Positions 16,037-24,220 are shown, numbered from the stretch's first letter. The stretch: 26,162 bases of DNA from CAZIVO01 sp964542765 (GCA_964542765.1 CAZIVO010000044.1:1-26162); one strand, 5' to 3'. Program-made: numbers and translations. The notes: generated from the letters alone by a model not told the origin.

Positions 16037-16072
16037 GCTGGCTTTGTCGGCCAGCAAAAGGACTATCGTCCT
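16037..16072 (-). terminator. Tandem hairpins downstream of apt
   Basis: On the minus strand AGGAC-GATA-GTCCT (16059-16072) is followed by a short T run, then GCTGGC-CGACAAA-GCCAGC (16037-16055), with a T-containing stretch after it. They lie about 70 bases beyond the apt stop and before the riboswitch, so they may end the argS-apt transcript and leave the sigma gene to its own promoter. The stems are short, hence moderate confidence. Confidence 0.4.
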
Positions 16073-16143
16073 GACCCGGCGAAGTTTTCAGCGGAAATCA
16101 TCTTTTCTCTAAAGTCGCGGTCTGAGCCGACTCCGGAGAACGC

Positions 16144-16656
16144 TCAAACCGTGACCAAAGAGCCCACGGTATGGGGGGCAAGCCTGTCTCGGCCACTCAG
16201 GAAGCCGAGTTCCACGACCACGGCGCAACCGGCCACCACGCCTCCTACCGCCTCCACGAGTTCGCAAGAAGCCGCCATGGTGCCGCCGGTGGCAAGGAGA
16301 TCATCCACCACCAGGACGCGCTGGCCGGGCCCCACCCCATCTTCATGGATCTCGACCGCATCGGTCCCGTATTCGAGTTCGTATTCGACCTTCTGCGTGC
16401 GCCAGGGAAGTTTTCCCGGCTTGCGGATCGGGGTGAATCCTATCCCGAGCGCCTGAGCCAAGGGGACGCCGAAGAGGAATCCGCGCGACTCGATTCCGGC
16501 AATCCGGTCGATCGGAGCCCCCCAGTCCATGGCCTGCAGCTGATCCACGCACTCCTGAAACGCCTTCGGGTCCGCCAGCAGAGGGGTGATGTCCTTGAAG
16601 ATGATGCCCGGCTTGGGGAAGTCAGGAACATCGCGCAAGTAGTCGGAAAGGTTCAT
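16144..16656 (-). CDS. apt: Adenine phosphoribosyltransferase
   Basis: Purine salvage enzyme making AMP from adenine and PRPP in the cytoplasm. The 170 residues are the usual family length. The PRPP-binding motif RVLVVDDLLATGGTMAA lies at 113-129. The N-terminal PDFPKPGIIFKDITPLL, IESRGFLFG (55-63) and RKPGKLPW (78-85) are all typical of Apt rather than Xpt or Hpt. The gene follows argS with a 31-bp gap on the same strand and is probably co-transcribed with it. No obvious Shine-Dalgarno precedes the ATG. Confidence 0.95.
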   Translation of the reverse strand: MNLSDYLRDVPDFPKPGIIFKDITPLLADPKAFQECVDQLQAMDWGAPIDRIAGIESRGFLFGVPLAQALGIGFTPIRKPGKLPWRTQKVEYELEYGTDAVEIHEDGVGPGQRVLVVDDLLATGGTMAASCELVEAVGGVVAGCAVVVELGFLSGRDRLAPHTVGSLVTV

Positions 16657-16687
16657 GGGTCGAGTATCCAGGGGGGAAGAGTGTTTC

Positions 16688-18412
16688 CTACATCCTGTCG
16701 GGAGCCGACACTCCGATCAATCCCAGACCGGTTTTGAGGAGTTCGCGCGAGGCCGCCACGAGCGCCAATCGCGCCTTCTTGACGGGCGCAGAAGCGCGCA
16801 GGACATGGTGGTCTTTCAGGTAACTGTGGATGCGGCCTGCCAGATCGATCATGAGATTGGTGATCACGCTGGGCTCGTTCTGGTCGGCGGCCCGCTGCAC
16901 AGCGGGTCCGAACTCGAGCATCGAGAGCAAAACCTGATCGGCGTCCTTGAGCAAATCCCAATCGACGGCCGCAAGATCCCGGCCGTCATCACCCGCCTTG
17001 CGCAGAATGCTCGATAGGCGCGCCACGGCATATTGCACGTATGGCCCCGTCTCACCCTCAAAATTGAGCATCGCATCCCAGTCGAACTTGACGTCCTTGG
17101 TGCGCGCGTTCTTGAGGTCATTGAAGATGATGGCCGACACTCCAACCTGTTCGGCGACCTCGTCCGCATCCTCCAGGTCAGGGTTCTTCTTCTCGATGAT
17201 GCTGCGAACCTTCGCCACGGCCTCATCGAGAACCTCGTCGAGGAACACGGCATTGCCACCGCGAGTCGCAAACTTGCCCCACTTATCCGTCTGCGGATCT
17301 CGCGCCAGGATCAGCCCGAAACTGACGTGCTCGACGCGTTCGGAAATATCCCCCAGGCCCATCCGCTCCAGCACGGATCGCAACTGATTGAAGTGCAACT
17401 TCTGCTCGGCGCCGACCACGTAGATGGCCCGGTCGAACTTGAATTCCTCCAGACGGTAGAAGATCGCCGCCAGATCACGAGTCGCATAGATGGTGGTGCC
17501 ATCGCTCTTGCGCAGGATGCAGGGCGGCATCTTCTCGCTCGAGAGATCGACAATCTCGGCACCCTCTGACAAGGATAGTACGCCTGCCTGCGCGACGCGT
17601 TCGATCGCGGACTCCATCTTGTCCTCGTAGAAGCTCTCCCCCGTCACATGATCAAACTCGACACGCAAGCGACCATATGGACCCGCGAACGCCTTCAGAG
17701 ACTCCTCGCGCAGATGCTGCCACATCCGCCGTTCGTCGTTATCCTCCCCCGACTCGAGGTTGCGAAAATGTTCGGCGCTCTTCTGGTCTAGCAGCGGATC
17801 GCCCTTGGCCTCCTCGTTGTAGCGAACGTAGAGCTCGAACATGTGCTCCATCGGATCGCGGGACAACTCTTCTTCCGATCCCCATCGTTCGAAAGCCGTG
17901 ATCATCTTGCCGAACTGCGCACCCCAATCACCGAGGTGGTTGATGCCGTGCACCCCATGCCCAAGGTGCTTGTGAATACGTCCGAGCGCGGCGCCGATGA
18001 CCGTGGAGCGCAGGTGGCCCATGTGGAAGGGCTTGGCGATATTCGGCGAACTGAAATCGATGACGATGATCTCGCCGGTCGGCTCGGAAGGACCGAAGGG
18101 AGCCCGGCCCGCGTGAACGCCCTCGACCATGCTGCGGGCGAGTGCGGCGCGCTGGAAACGGAAATTCACGAAGGGGCCGACGGCCGTGGCACTCTCTATC
18201 TGCTCGTCCGCCTCGATGGCAGCAGCGAGCTCGGTCGCCACCTGCGGCGGTGGCGCACCTCGATGCTTGGCCAGAGGAAAACACGCCAAGGCGGTATCGC
18301 CATGGGATCGATCCCTGGGGGGTTGGAGCACGAGGGCGCGGGCAACGTCATCGGGGAGCTCGCCCAACGCTTCTCGCAGCTTGTTCTCGAGGTGTAGAGT
18401 GAGGTCGGTCAT
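16688..18412 (-). CDS. argS: Arginyl-tRNA synthetase
   Basis: Class I aminoacyl-tRNA synthetase charging tRNA-Arg. The 574 residues are within the bacterial range. The N-terminal ArgS-specific domain carries GDTALACFPLAK. The HIGH signature appears as HMGH (130-133) within SSPNIAKPFHMGHLRST. YATRDLAA and YVVGAEQKLHFNQL belong to the catalytic domain. The C-terminal DALR-type anticodon-binding domain ends in the usual LGLIGVSAPDRM. As in many ArgS enzymes, a classical KMSKS motif is not evident. The leader before ATG 18412 is pyrimidine-rich with no Shine-Dalgarno. The gene heads the argS-apt pair and is divergent from the secreted protein at 18764. Confidence 0.96.
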   Translation of the reverse strand: MTDLTLHLENKLREALGELPDDVARALVLQPPRDRSHGDTALACFPLAKHRGAPPPQVATELAAAIEADEQIESATAVGPFVNFRFQRAALARSMVEGVHAGRAPFGPSEPTGEIIVIDFSSPNIAKPFHMGHLRSTVIGAALGRIHKHLGHGVHGINHLGDWGAQFGKMITAFERWGSEEELSRDPMEHMFELYVRYNEEAKGDPLLDQKSAEHFRNLESGEDNDERRMWQHLREESLKAFAGPYGRLRVEFDHVTGESFYEDKMESAIERVAQAGVLSLSEGAEIVDLSSEKMPPCILRKSDGTTIYATRDLAAIFYRLEEFKFDRAIYVVGAEQKLHFNQLRSVLERMGLGDISERVEHVSFGLILARDPQTDKWGKFATRGGNAVFLDEVLDEAVAKVRSIIEKKNPDLEDADEVAEQVGVSAIIFNDLKNARTKDVKFDWDAMLNFEGETGPYVQYAVARLSSILRKAGDDGRDLAAVDWDLLKDADQVLLSMLEFGPAVQRAADQNEPSVITNLMIDLAGRIHSYLKDHHVLRASAPVKKARLALVAASRELLKTGLGLIGVSAPDRM

Positions 18413-18763
18413 CAGGGCTGAGATAGGACAGGGATAGCCGGACGAATTGAAGCTCCCCTACCCCAAAAACCTTGCCGGAAGTCGTTCTGCATCGCTCTTG
18501 GTTCTTCCAGAGGCCGAGGAGTTGGGGGGCAAGACACCCGGTCTGGGCCACGACACTGTCGCTCAACATGAGCCTCGCCGAGCAAGGGGTGACGAGCCTG
18601 TGCCATGGGAGTATGGCGTCTTTCGTGACAAGCAGCCTGTCCCGTGGGGGGTGCCGGTTTCCTTGCTTGCGGTATATGGTACACGATGCACATTTTCACC
18701 CGGGGAGAACGGCTCCCCTGCCATCGCTCCCGGCAGCAATCCCATTTCCATCAGGAGATTCCC
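18413..18763. other. 351-bp divergent intergenic region with leader hairpin
   Basis: No gene is convincing here: the open frames on both strands have biased, low-complexity translations and no start signal. It holds the promoters of argS (minus) and the secreted protein (plus). A perfect hairpin GGGGAG-AACGG-CTCCCC (18702-18718) lies 45 bases before the plus-strand ATG. GCCAT-GGGAGT-ATGGC near 18612 is a second, weaker one. I compared the region with the GEMM aptamer and found no match. Confidence 0.5.
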
Positions 18764-19855
18764 ATGCGAACGGTCATCATCACGGGTGCAGTCCTGGCAC
18801 TGGCCCTGCCTGTCACCTCACAGAAACTCGTCGTCTCCCCCGCCGCAAACGCCACTGTTGAAGGCAGCGGTAGCAATACCTTCCCCTGGGGCATGGACAC
18901 GTTCCGCTACATGCAGATCCACGGCGATCTCAAGGGCAAGGCCGGCGCCATCAAGGCCATCTCCTTTCGCCGTGACGGTAGGAACACCTCTTCTTGCATC
19001 GCGCGGACCAGCACGATCCTCATCCGCATGGGCGATGCCGTGAATCCGATCACGAAATCCAAGAAGAACTTCGCAAACAACTGGGTCACCAAGGGCCTCC
19101 TCGTCTTCACGAAGAAGGCCATCAAGTTGCCCGACTGGACCAAGGTGCCACCAACGGCGCCCGCCGCCTTCACCTTCACCATCCCCTTCAACAAACCCTT
19201 CCCCTATACCGGCAAGCACCCTCTGGGCTGGGAAACCGTGATCAGCAAGATCGGCAGCACCACTCCTTACAACGCCGATTTCGCAGCAGCTGGCCGAGGG
19301 ATCGCTGGCCCGAACTCAAAGTTGGGCGTCGGATGCACGGCATCGGACCAGACCAGTTCGATGAGCTATCTCGGGCGCTTCTTCTCCGAAAACGCAGGCG
19401 CCAAACGGGTCCGCTACTACGGTTCTTGCTTCCGCTCCGCCAAGGGTCAACCCTCGGTGGTCATGATCGGCTTCAAGAACCCTAACTTGCCACTGCCCCT
19501 GTGCAACGCCACACCGGCGATGAAACTCTATACCGATGCTTCCATCAGTATTCCTTCGGCCCAAGGCGGCAAATCACGGGCGTCGGATGGTTTTTGGAGT
19601 ACCGGCAACATCTACTTCCCGTGGGTGACGGGCATGGACAAGTTAGCGCCCACTTACAGCCAGGCCGTCTCGCTCGACCCCAATGGCAAGCCCTCCCCCG
19701 CCACCATCTCCAATGGCGTCCGACACGCGATCGCCCCACTGCCACCAGAACCGCCGGCGATCTGCCGCATCTGGGCCAAGGGAGTGGTGAGCGTACCCGC
19801 CGGCACAGGCATCTCCAGGGGCGCCGGTCTGGTGACGCAGTTCACCTTCCTGTAA
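18764..19855 (+). CDS. Exported protein of unrecognised family
   Basis: No named domain is recognised. The 363-residue protein starts at ATG 18764, preceded by AGGAG at good spacing; the frame is open to 18644 but that extension is not signal-like. Residues 1-20 (MRTVIITGAVLALALPVTSQ) are a signal peptide with probable cleavage after SQ. The mature part is rich in Gly, Ser, Thr, Pro and Lys and looks beta-rich, with two similar halves suggested by NTFPWGMDTFRYMQ (early) and NIYFPWVTGMDKLAP (late). Cys pairs in the middle may form disulfides. Its strong Shine-Dalgarno and long structured leader suggest a well-expressed surface or extracellular protein. Planctomycetes carry many secreted families of this look; homology is not claimed. 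Confidence 0.75.
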   Translation: MRTVIITGAVLALALPVTSQKLVVSPAANATVEGSGSNTFPWGMDTFRYMQIHGDLKGKAGAIKAISFRRDGRNTSSCIARTSTILIRMGDAVNPITKSKKNFANNWVTKGLLVFTKKAIKLPDWTKVPPTAPAAFTFTIPFNKPFPYTGKHPLGWETVISKIGSTTPYNADFAAAGRGIAGPNSKLGVGCTASDQTSSMSYLGRFFSENAGAKRVRYYGSCFRSAKGQPSVVMIGFKNPNLPLPLCNATPAMKLYTDASISIPSAQGGKSRASDGFWSTGNIYFPWVTGMDKLAPTYSQAVSLDPNGKPSPATISNGVRHAIAPLPPEPPAICRIWAKGVVSVPAGTGISRGAGLVTQFTFL

Positions 19856-19867
19856 TCCCAATTCGGA

Positions 19868-19883
19868 CATCGCCATGGCGATG
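19868..19883. repeat. 16-bp perfect palindrome
   Basis: CATCGCCATGGCGATG is a perfect palindrome 13 bases after the stop of the secreted-protein gene. It can form a CATCGC/GCGATG stem. It may be part of the terminator that follows directly, or a protein-binding site. Confidence 0.5.
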
Positions 19884-19886
19884 CGA

Positions 19887-19916
19887 AGAAGGCCGGGGCA
19901 CCCGTCCTGGCCTTCT
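19887..19916. terminator. Bidirectional terminator-like hairpin
   Basis: AGAAGGCC at 19887-19894 pairs perfectly with GGCCTTCT at 19909-19916. Four more pairs including two G-U extend the stem to about 12, with a small loop. It lies between the convergent secreted-protein and PDZ-protein genes and follows a 16-bp palindrome. There is no T tract, so termination may be by structure alone or need Rho. Confidence 0.5.
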
Positions 19917-19984
19917 GCTCGGTCATGGTAGTGATCGAGGTTGATGTGCCCCTCCGCCGTCAGCGGCGATGGTCGGCATCATCG

Positions 19985-21175
19985 TCAGCGCAACCGGTAT
20001 TCCAGTGCACGGGCCTTGCGCGCCTGTACGAACTCGACCACGAAACTCTTCTTTTTGGCCTTCAACTGCTCCTGGATCGTATTCAGCACATCCTTGCCCG
20101 TTGCCACCGGATAGCCGTTGATCTGGGTGATGACCGCATCGATCGGCAAGCCCAGTTGATCGAGCGGCGATGGCAAACGGGCCAACCGAAACCCGCGATA
20201 GAAGAGGCCTGCCCGCAGTTTGCCGCTCGATGGAGCGCCGATGGCCTTTCGTTTCAAAGCGCTCTGACCGGCCTCGACAATCTCCTTCAACTGGTCGCTG
20301 GGATAGAGATCGATCAAGCCTTGTGAGATCCGCCGGATCGGCGGGAGAAGATCGTCCACGACCTTTTGGAACCAGACCGTCACGGCCTCCGGACCGGCAT
20401 CTGCTGGCGGCACCCCACGGCGCTTGTGATCGGCCGCCTTGACGAAGGCCATCGCCTCCTTCCGGACGATGTCCTTGCCAGATGCCAGCAAGCGGGGAAT
20501 GTGGGTCCGAGCGTCTTCCACGATGCCGCGGGCCGTGTCGGGACGAATCTCCATCACATTGCGCAGAAACCACAAGCCCTGTGCCTGGTCGCTCTCGCTA
20601 TCGAGGGCGAGTAAGCCAATGAAGCCCCACGTGTTGAGCATGTAGGCCGGGAAAACCTTCTGATCGGATGGCTTTTCAGAACCCTTCTCTTCGCGATTCT
20701 TGGGCAGGTGAACCTTCAAGAACTCGATTGCGCGAGCGTAGGAGGCCTCACGAATTTGACGGTCCGGTTCGCCAGGAAAAAACGCCATCAGATGGACCGT
20801 ATGCTCAATCTTTTCGAGGTAGAAGCCGCCGAAGGCCGCGACGCCACGATCCGAAGGGTTGCCGCTGTCGCGCAAGATGACGCCAAGGACACCGCCCATG
20901 TTCGGGTCATGACCGCGGACACGGTCTCGGGCCTTGAGCCATTCCGGGTGGTCGCAAACCTCACGGCCTTCAGCGTCATAGCTAACCGGGAATTTCCCGG
21001 CATCGGCATAGCGCTTCATGATCTGCAGATCGTGATAAAAGTCGGCAGGCACCTCCAACTCACGGGTCGGCTTACGGAAGGGGAGGAGGCCTTCGAACTT
21101 CTGGTTGGCAAAGTTTTGGAGCTGTGCCGGCAGCAGCGAAACCAGCCAGAAAAGGATCAGGAGTTGTCTCATCAT
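19985..21175 (-). CDS. Exported PDZ-domain protein of unknown function
   Basis: From ATG 21175 (a second ATG follows at once) the protein has 396 residues. The frame is open to 21277, but the added part is Cys/Arg-rich and not signal-like. Residues 1-18 (MMRQLLILFWLVSLLPAQ) are a signal peptide. The central part, up to about residue 315, is helical and not recognised; it includes segments such as HTVHLMAFFPG and TWGFIGLLALDSES. The last ~75 residues form a PDZ domain with SPLDQLGLPIDAVITQINGY followed by PVATGKDVLNTI, the usual beta-strand and helix of bacterial PDZ. No protease catalytic motif is visible, so this is a scaffold or adaptor rather than a DegP-type enzyme. No Shine-Dalgarno seen. 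Confidence 0.78.
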   Translation of the reverse strand: MMRQLLILFWLVSLLPAQLQNFANQKFEGLLPFRKPTRELEVPADFYHDLQIMKRYADAGKFPVSYDAEGREVCDHPEWLKARDRVRGHDPNMGGVLGVILRDSGNPSDRGVAAFGGFYLEKIEHTVHLMAFFPGEPDRQIREASYARAIEFLKVHLPKNREEKGSEKPSDQKVFPAYMLNTWGFIGLLALDSESDQAQGLWFLRNVMEIRPDTARGIVEDARTHIPRLLASGKDIVRKEAMAFVKAADHKRRGVPPADAGPEAVTVWFQKVVDDLLPPIRRISQGLIDLYPSDQLKEIVEAGQSALKRKAIGAPSSGKLRAGLFYRGFRLARLPSPLDQLGLPIDAVITQINGYPVATGKDVLNTIQEQLKAKKKSFVVEFVQARKARALEYRLR

Positions 21176-21337
21176 GGGGCGAGGAAAGCCAAAAGACCGA
21201 GAACGCCGTGGGCAACGTCTCTCCGTGCAGGAAGCATCATGACCAGGAATGCCACGCGAGCAAAGACCTGCTGGCATGCATCCGGACGATCAACCCAAAC
21301 CTGCCCCCGATCTAGTCCGGGAACAGATCCGCGTAAC

Positions 21338-21943
21338 TCACGCCAGAGCCCAGATCAAGAGAACCTGGCCTATTCCAATGATCATGCCAAGCAAGCCCCC
21401 GAGCCACTCGATCATGCGGAGCTCGCGCGACGCCACCTCCAGCACCAGCGGTTCGAGCTTTTCGACAGGGAAGGCCCGGACCTTCTCGGTGACCATCTCG
21501 CGGATATCGAGGCCTGACTCGATCGCTGATTCCAGAGCCTCAAAAATCTCGGCTTCATGCCTGAGCACGCCCGCGACCATCGCATCGCGAATCGATTCCA
21601 CCCGCTCGTCCGTCAAGAGCCCGCCGACCAGGGGAAAACTGCGCCATTCCTCGATCTTGGGGCGCAGTGAGCTGGCGATGGCCGAGGACAGCAACCCTTC
21701 TAAATCAACCTTGCCGAGACTCTTGACGATGTCTTGGTGCTCCACCAGATGATCGCCCACAACCCGGCCGATGCTCTCCGCGAGGGCCTGCTGGCGACGC
21801 CCAAGCAGCCCCTGAATACGCAGGCCGAGGAAATTCATGGGGCGAATCGGCCGGAAGAGCATCTTCACGGCAAGGCGGTTCGTCAGGTAGCCGATGGCGC
21901 CCCCGAGCAGGGGCACCACGATCCAGGTGATGAGGGAAGGCAT
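21338..21943 (-). CDS. DUF445 family membrane protein
   Basis: A 201-residue inner-membrane protein of the DUF445 (YheB-like) family, whose function is not established. The family signature GYLTNRLAVKMLFRP is at the N terminus, directly after a first membrane segment (about residues 3-20). FPVEKLEPLVLEV and a C-terminal membrane segment (LGGLLGMIIGIGQVLLIW) frame an amphipathic helical middle. It is at the shorter end for the family. It is divergent from the PyrK-like gene with 70 bp between starts, so they share a promoter region. No Shine-Dalgarno precedes ATG 21943. Confidence 0.87.
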   Translation of the reverse strand: MPSLITWIVVPLLGGAIGYLTNRLAVKMLFRPIRPMNFLGLRIQGLLGRRQQALAESIGRVVGDHLVEHQDIVKSLGKVDLEGLLSSAIASSLRPKIEEWRSFPLVGGLLTDERVESIRDAMVAGVLRHEAEIFEALESAIESGLDIREMVTEKVRAFPVEKLEPLVLEVASRELRMIEWLGGLLGMIIGIGQVLLIWALA

Positions 21944-22013
21944 GCTGATGCGCAGTATCGGAACAATGCGACAGAGATCAACGCGGTGTCATCGGCTATT
22001 CTCATCGCGCACG

Positions 22014-22799
22014 ATGCAAACGCACCAGCATGAGGTCGAAAGAGTTCGCCAGCTCACCGGCGATGGCTTTGTCATCGACATGGCAGGTCCGATCCCCCCC
22101 ACCCTGTCAGGCCAGTTCTACATGGTGCAATCCATGGACGGCTGGCCGGGCCTGCTGCCACGACCGTTTTCTTTGTACGACCGGCGGGACGGTGGCGCGG
22201 TAGGTAGCTTGCTCGGCAAGGCCATCGGACCGTGTACCCAAGCCCTCCGCGAACTCCGGCCAGGCGATCTTCTCTCCTTGACCGGCCCTCTCGGCAAGCC
22301 CTTTCCCGAAGACGTCACCGAACCCGTCTGTATCGCTGGCGGCGTCGGTCTCGCGCCTTTTTTGTTGTTGGCAAGGAAACTCCACGAAGCAGGGCAGCCA
22401 CCCATGCAATTACTCTTCGGCGGCCGCGATGCCGCAGCGCTTGCTGGCGCCGAGGATTTTGATGGTCTCGCCCGGGTATCGACAGCGACCGAAGACGGTA
22501 GCCATGGGCTCGAAGGGCGGGTCACCGAACTCTTGGAACAACAGATCGGTGAGGGCGCGGTCGCTACCGACGCCACCATCTTCTGCTGCGGGCCTGACCC
22601 CATGATGGAGGCTGTCGCCCGATGTGCCAACACTCACCAGATGCGATGCTTCGTGAGTCTCGAAACCTACATGGCCTGCGGCTACGGCGTCTGCAATGGT
22701 TGCTCCGTAGAGGTGCAAGGTGAGCGGTTCGGCGGCTGGCCCTACTCGAGAACCTGTCAAGAGGGCCCGGTGTACGCGACCAACGAGTTGACCTGGTGA
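22014..22799 (+). CDS. pyrK: Dihydroorotate dehydrogenase electron-transfer subunit-like protein (PyrK family)
   Basis: An FAD and [2Fe-2S] ferredoxin-reductase-type protein that passes electrons from class 1B dihydroorotate dehydrogenase (PyrD) to NAD in pyrimidine synthesis. From ATG 22014 it has 261 residues, the PyrK length; the frame is open to 21894 but that part overlaps the divergent DUF445 gene. PRPFSLYD (49-56) binds FAD. IAGGVGLAPFLLLARKL (107-123) is the NAD-binding segment and CCGPDPMM follows. The C-terminal ETYMACGYGVCNGC and later Cys give Cys222, 227, 230 and 248 as cluster ligands, the PyrK pattern. No pyrD gene is in the window, so a hydrogenase- or sulfide-dehydrogenase-type partner is possible. 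No Shine-Dalgarno; TATTCT lies about 16 bases upstream. Confidence 0.85.
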   Translation: MQTHQHEVERVRQLTGDGFVIDMAGPIPPTLSGQFYMVQSMDGWPGLLPRPFSLYDRRDGGAVGSLLGKAIGPCTQALRELRPGDLLSLTGPLGKPFPEDVTEPVCIAGGVGLAPFLLLARKLHEAGQPPMQLLFGGRDAAALAGAEDFDGLARVSTATEDGSHGLEGRVTELLEQQIGEGAVATDATIFCCGPDPMMEAVARCANTHQMRCFVSLETYMACGYGVCNGCSVEVQGERFGGWPYSRTCQEGPVYATNELTW

Positions 22800-23000
22800 C
22801 CTCGGATCTGGTAGCGGGGGGTCACATCGGATGGAGCTTCATCGCCACCCGCCCACCCGGTTCCGCTCGAGCACGTCTGCAATGACGGCCCAGCACCCCT
22901 GCCTCATTCCTGGTTCCCTCGAACACCGCGCGCACATCGACTCGTTGTTTCATCCAGGTGACGAGGCCGCTGGTTGGCAATTGCGCCGGACTGATACACC

Positions 23001-23616
23001 ATGGAAATCATGACCGCGATACGACTGACCATCCCCTTCTTGGTCCTGGCCTCGGCGGGCTGCGACTCCGTGCAGCAGTCAGCCCATACGGAGACGCCGA
23101 TCTTCAACGGCCAGGATCTGACCGGCTGGAGTGTTCCCAAATATCCGGAGTGCTGGATCGCCAAGGATGGAATCCTGACCGTGACCAACAACCCCAAGCG
23201 CAAGGGTGAAAACTTGAGCACCATCAAACGCTACCGGGACTTTGTCTGCCGGTTGGAGTTCAAGTTCGGCAAGGGCACCGTCGATTCCGGGATCTTCATG
23301 CGCAACAACCGCGATCAGATCCAGATCGGGATCTCCGGCAGCCTCAAGCGCGACATGACGGCGTCCCCTTACATCCCCGGCAAGGGTTATCCCATCGAGG
23401 CCAAGGGAGTCGAGCAACTGCTGAAACTGGACGACTGGAACGCCTTGCGCATCCGCGCCGTGGGCAAGACCTACACCACCTGGCTCAACGGGGCAGAGGT
23501 CATGAACTACACCTCTGCGAGTGCCATCGAAGAAGGACCACTGGGTATCCAGCTGCACGGCGGTCGCAAGATGACCATCCAGTACCGCAACATGACCGTC
23601 ACCGAGCTCGCCCCCA
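23001..23616 (+). CDS. DUF1080 (3-keto-disaccharide hydrolase-type) lipoprotein, 3' end at assembly gap
   Basis: A lipoprotein with a concanavalin-like domain of the DUF1080/3-keto-disaccharide hydrolase family, abundant in Planctomycetes and Bacteroidetes. Family members act on oxidised sugars or bind glycans. The signal ends in a proper lipobox LASAGC with Cys21. After a short linker the family start IFNGQDLTGWSV is followed by RDFVCRLEFKFGKGTVDSGIFMRN, LDDWNALRIRAVGKTYTTWLNG, and GPLGIQLHGG, the usual strand order. The last visible residues YRNMTVTELAP correspond to the normal domain end, so few codons are missing, but the stop lies in or beyond the N run. Shine-Dalgarno weak; a second ATG three codons on is an alternative start. 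Confidence 0.87.
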
Positions 23617-23716
23617 NNNNNNNNNNNNNNNNNNNNNNNNNNNNNNNNNNNNNNNNNNNNNNNNNNNNNNNNNNNNNNNNNNNNNNNNNNNNNNNNNNNN
23701 NNNNNNNNNNNNNNNN
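23617..23716. other. Assembly gap of 100 N
   Basis: Exactly 100 unknown bases, the standard placeholder for a scaffold join of unknown size. Reading frames running through it (both strands) are not meaningful, and genes could be missing between the DUF1080 protein and rpmG. Confidence 0.99.
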
Positions 23717-24037
23717 GGAGAAGCTTTCCCACATTCTATCAACACCCCTGGTAGGGCCGGGACGCGCCCCTGGCAGCGGCATCTCGCGACCTTTTCCTCA
23801 GGCCTTTTCCAGTTGTGGAAAACCCCTGTCGGCTGCTAACCCCCGTAATCATGGCTATTACTGACGGTTCACCCGACGTCCGACGCCCTCTACTTCGAAG
23901 CCCCTCCACCGCCGCCGGTGAAGGGCCGATGCAAGATCTCGCGCTCTCTTCCAAGGCCCAGCGGGTTTCTCGGAACTCGCACCTTGACCACCGGGGCACC
24001 TGCCCTAGAGTTCCCCGCCCGACCACGGAGTCTGACC
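23717..24037. other. Non-coding stretch between the gap and rpmG
   Basis: About 320 bp with no supportable gene. It holds a perfect inverted repeat TTTTCCA-GTTG-TGGAAAA (23805-23822), the right arm of which reads TTTTCCACA on the minus strand like a DnaA box; a near copy TTTCCCACA is at 23725-23733. GTAAT/ATTAC at about 23847-23863 is a further small inverted repeat. The rpmG promoter is at its end. Confidence 0.5.
23984..24011 (+). promoter_or_regulatory. Sigma-70-type promoter of rpmG
   Basis: TTGACC (23984-23989) and TAGAGT (24006-24011) match the -35 (5 of 6) and -10 (4 of 6) boxes with a 16-base spacer. A start near 24018 would leave a short leader holding the GGAG Shine-Dalgarno. It is the clearest housekeeping promoter in the window. 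Confidence 0.55.
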
Positions 24038-24202
24038 ATGGCCAAGCCAAAGAAGAAGAGAGAGATCGTGCACCTCGTTTGTGAGGAATCCGGCGAGCGC
24101 AACTACACGATCCGCAAGAAGTCTGGCACTCCGAAGCTATCCTTGAAGAAGTATTGCCCGCGCTTGCGGCGCCACACGGTCCACACCGAGAAGAAGAAGT
24201 AG
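24038..24202 (+). CDS. rpmG: 50S ribosomal protein L33
   Basis: A 54-residue protein of the large ribosomal subunit. The family pattern is clear: basic N terminus MAKPKKKR, then HLVC-E-E-SGERNYTI, a Lys-rich turn, and KKYCPRLRRHTVH. Only Cys15 and Cys40 remain of the four zinc-ribbon cysteines of the C+ form (Ser18 and Leu43 replace the others), so it may not bind zinc. ATG 24038 is preceded by GGAG at 7 bases and a good promoter at 23984-24011. The frame is open upstream, but those residues do not belong to L33. It converges with the unknown exported protein at 24221, 18 bp away. Confidence 0.93.
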   Translation: MAKPKKKREIVHLVCEESGERNYTIRKKSGTPKLSLKKYCPRLRRHTVHTEKKK

Positions 24203-24220
24203 ACCAGGCCGACAAGGTCT

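Noticed and set aside
18413..18763. A second GEMM riboswitch upstream of the secreted protein
   Set aside because: A GCCGGTTTCC string resembles the 3' block, but the CAAACC, GNRA hairpin and ACGCAAAGCC blocks are missing.
23725..23822. Replication origin
   Set aside because: Only one good and one imperfect DnaA-like box, no AT-rich unwinding stretch, and no dnaA, dnaN or rpmH nearby.
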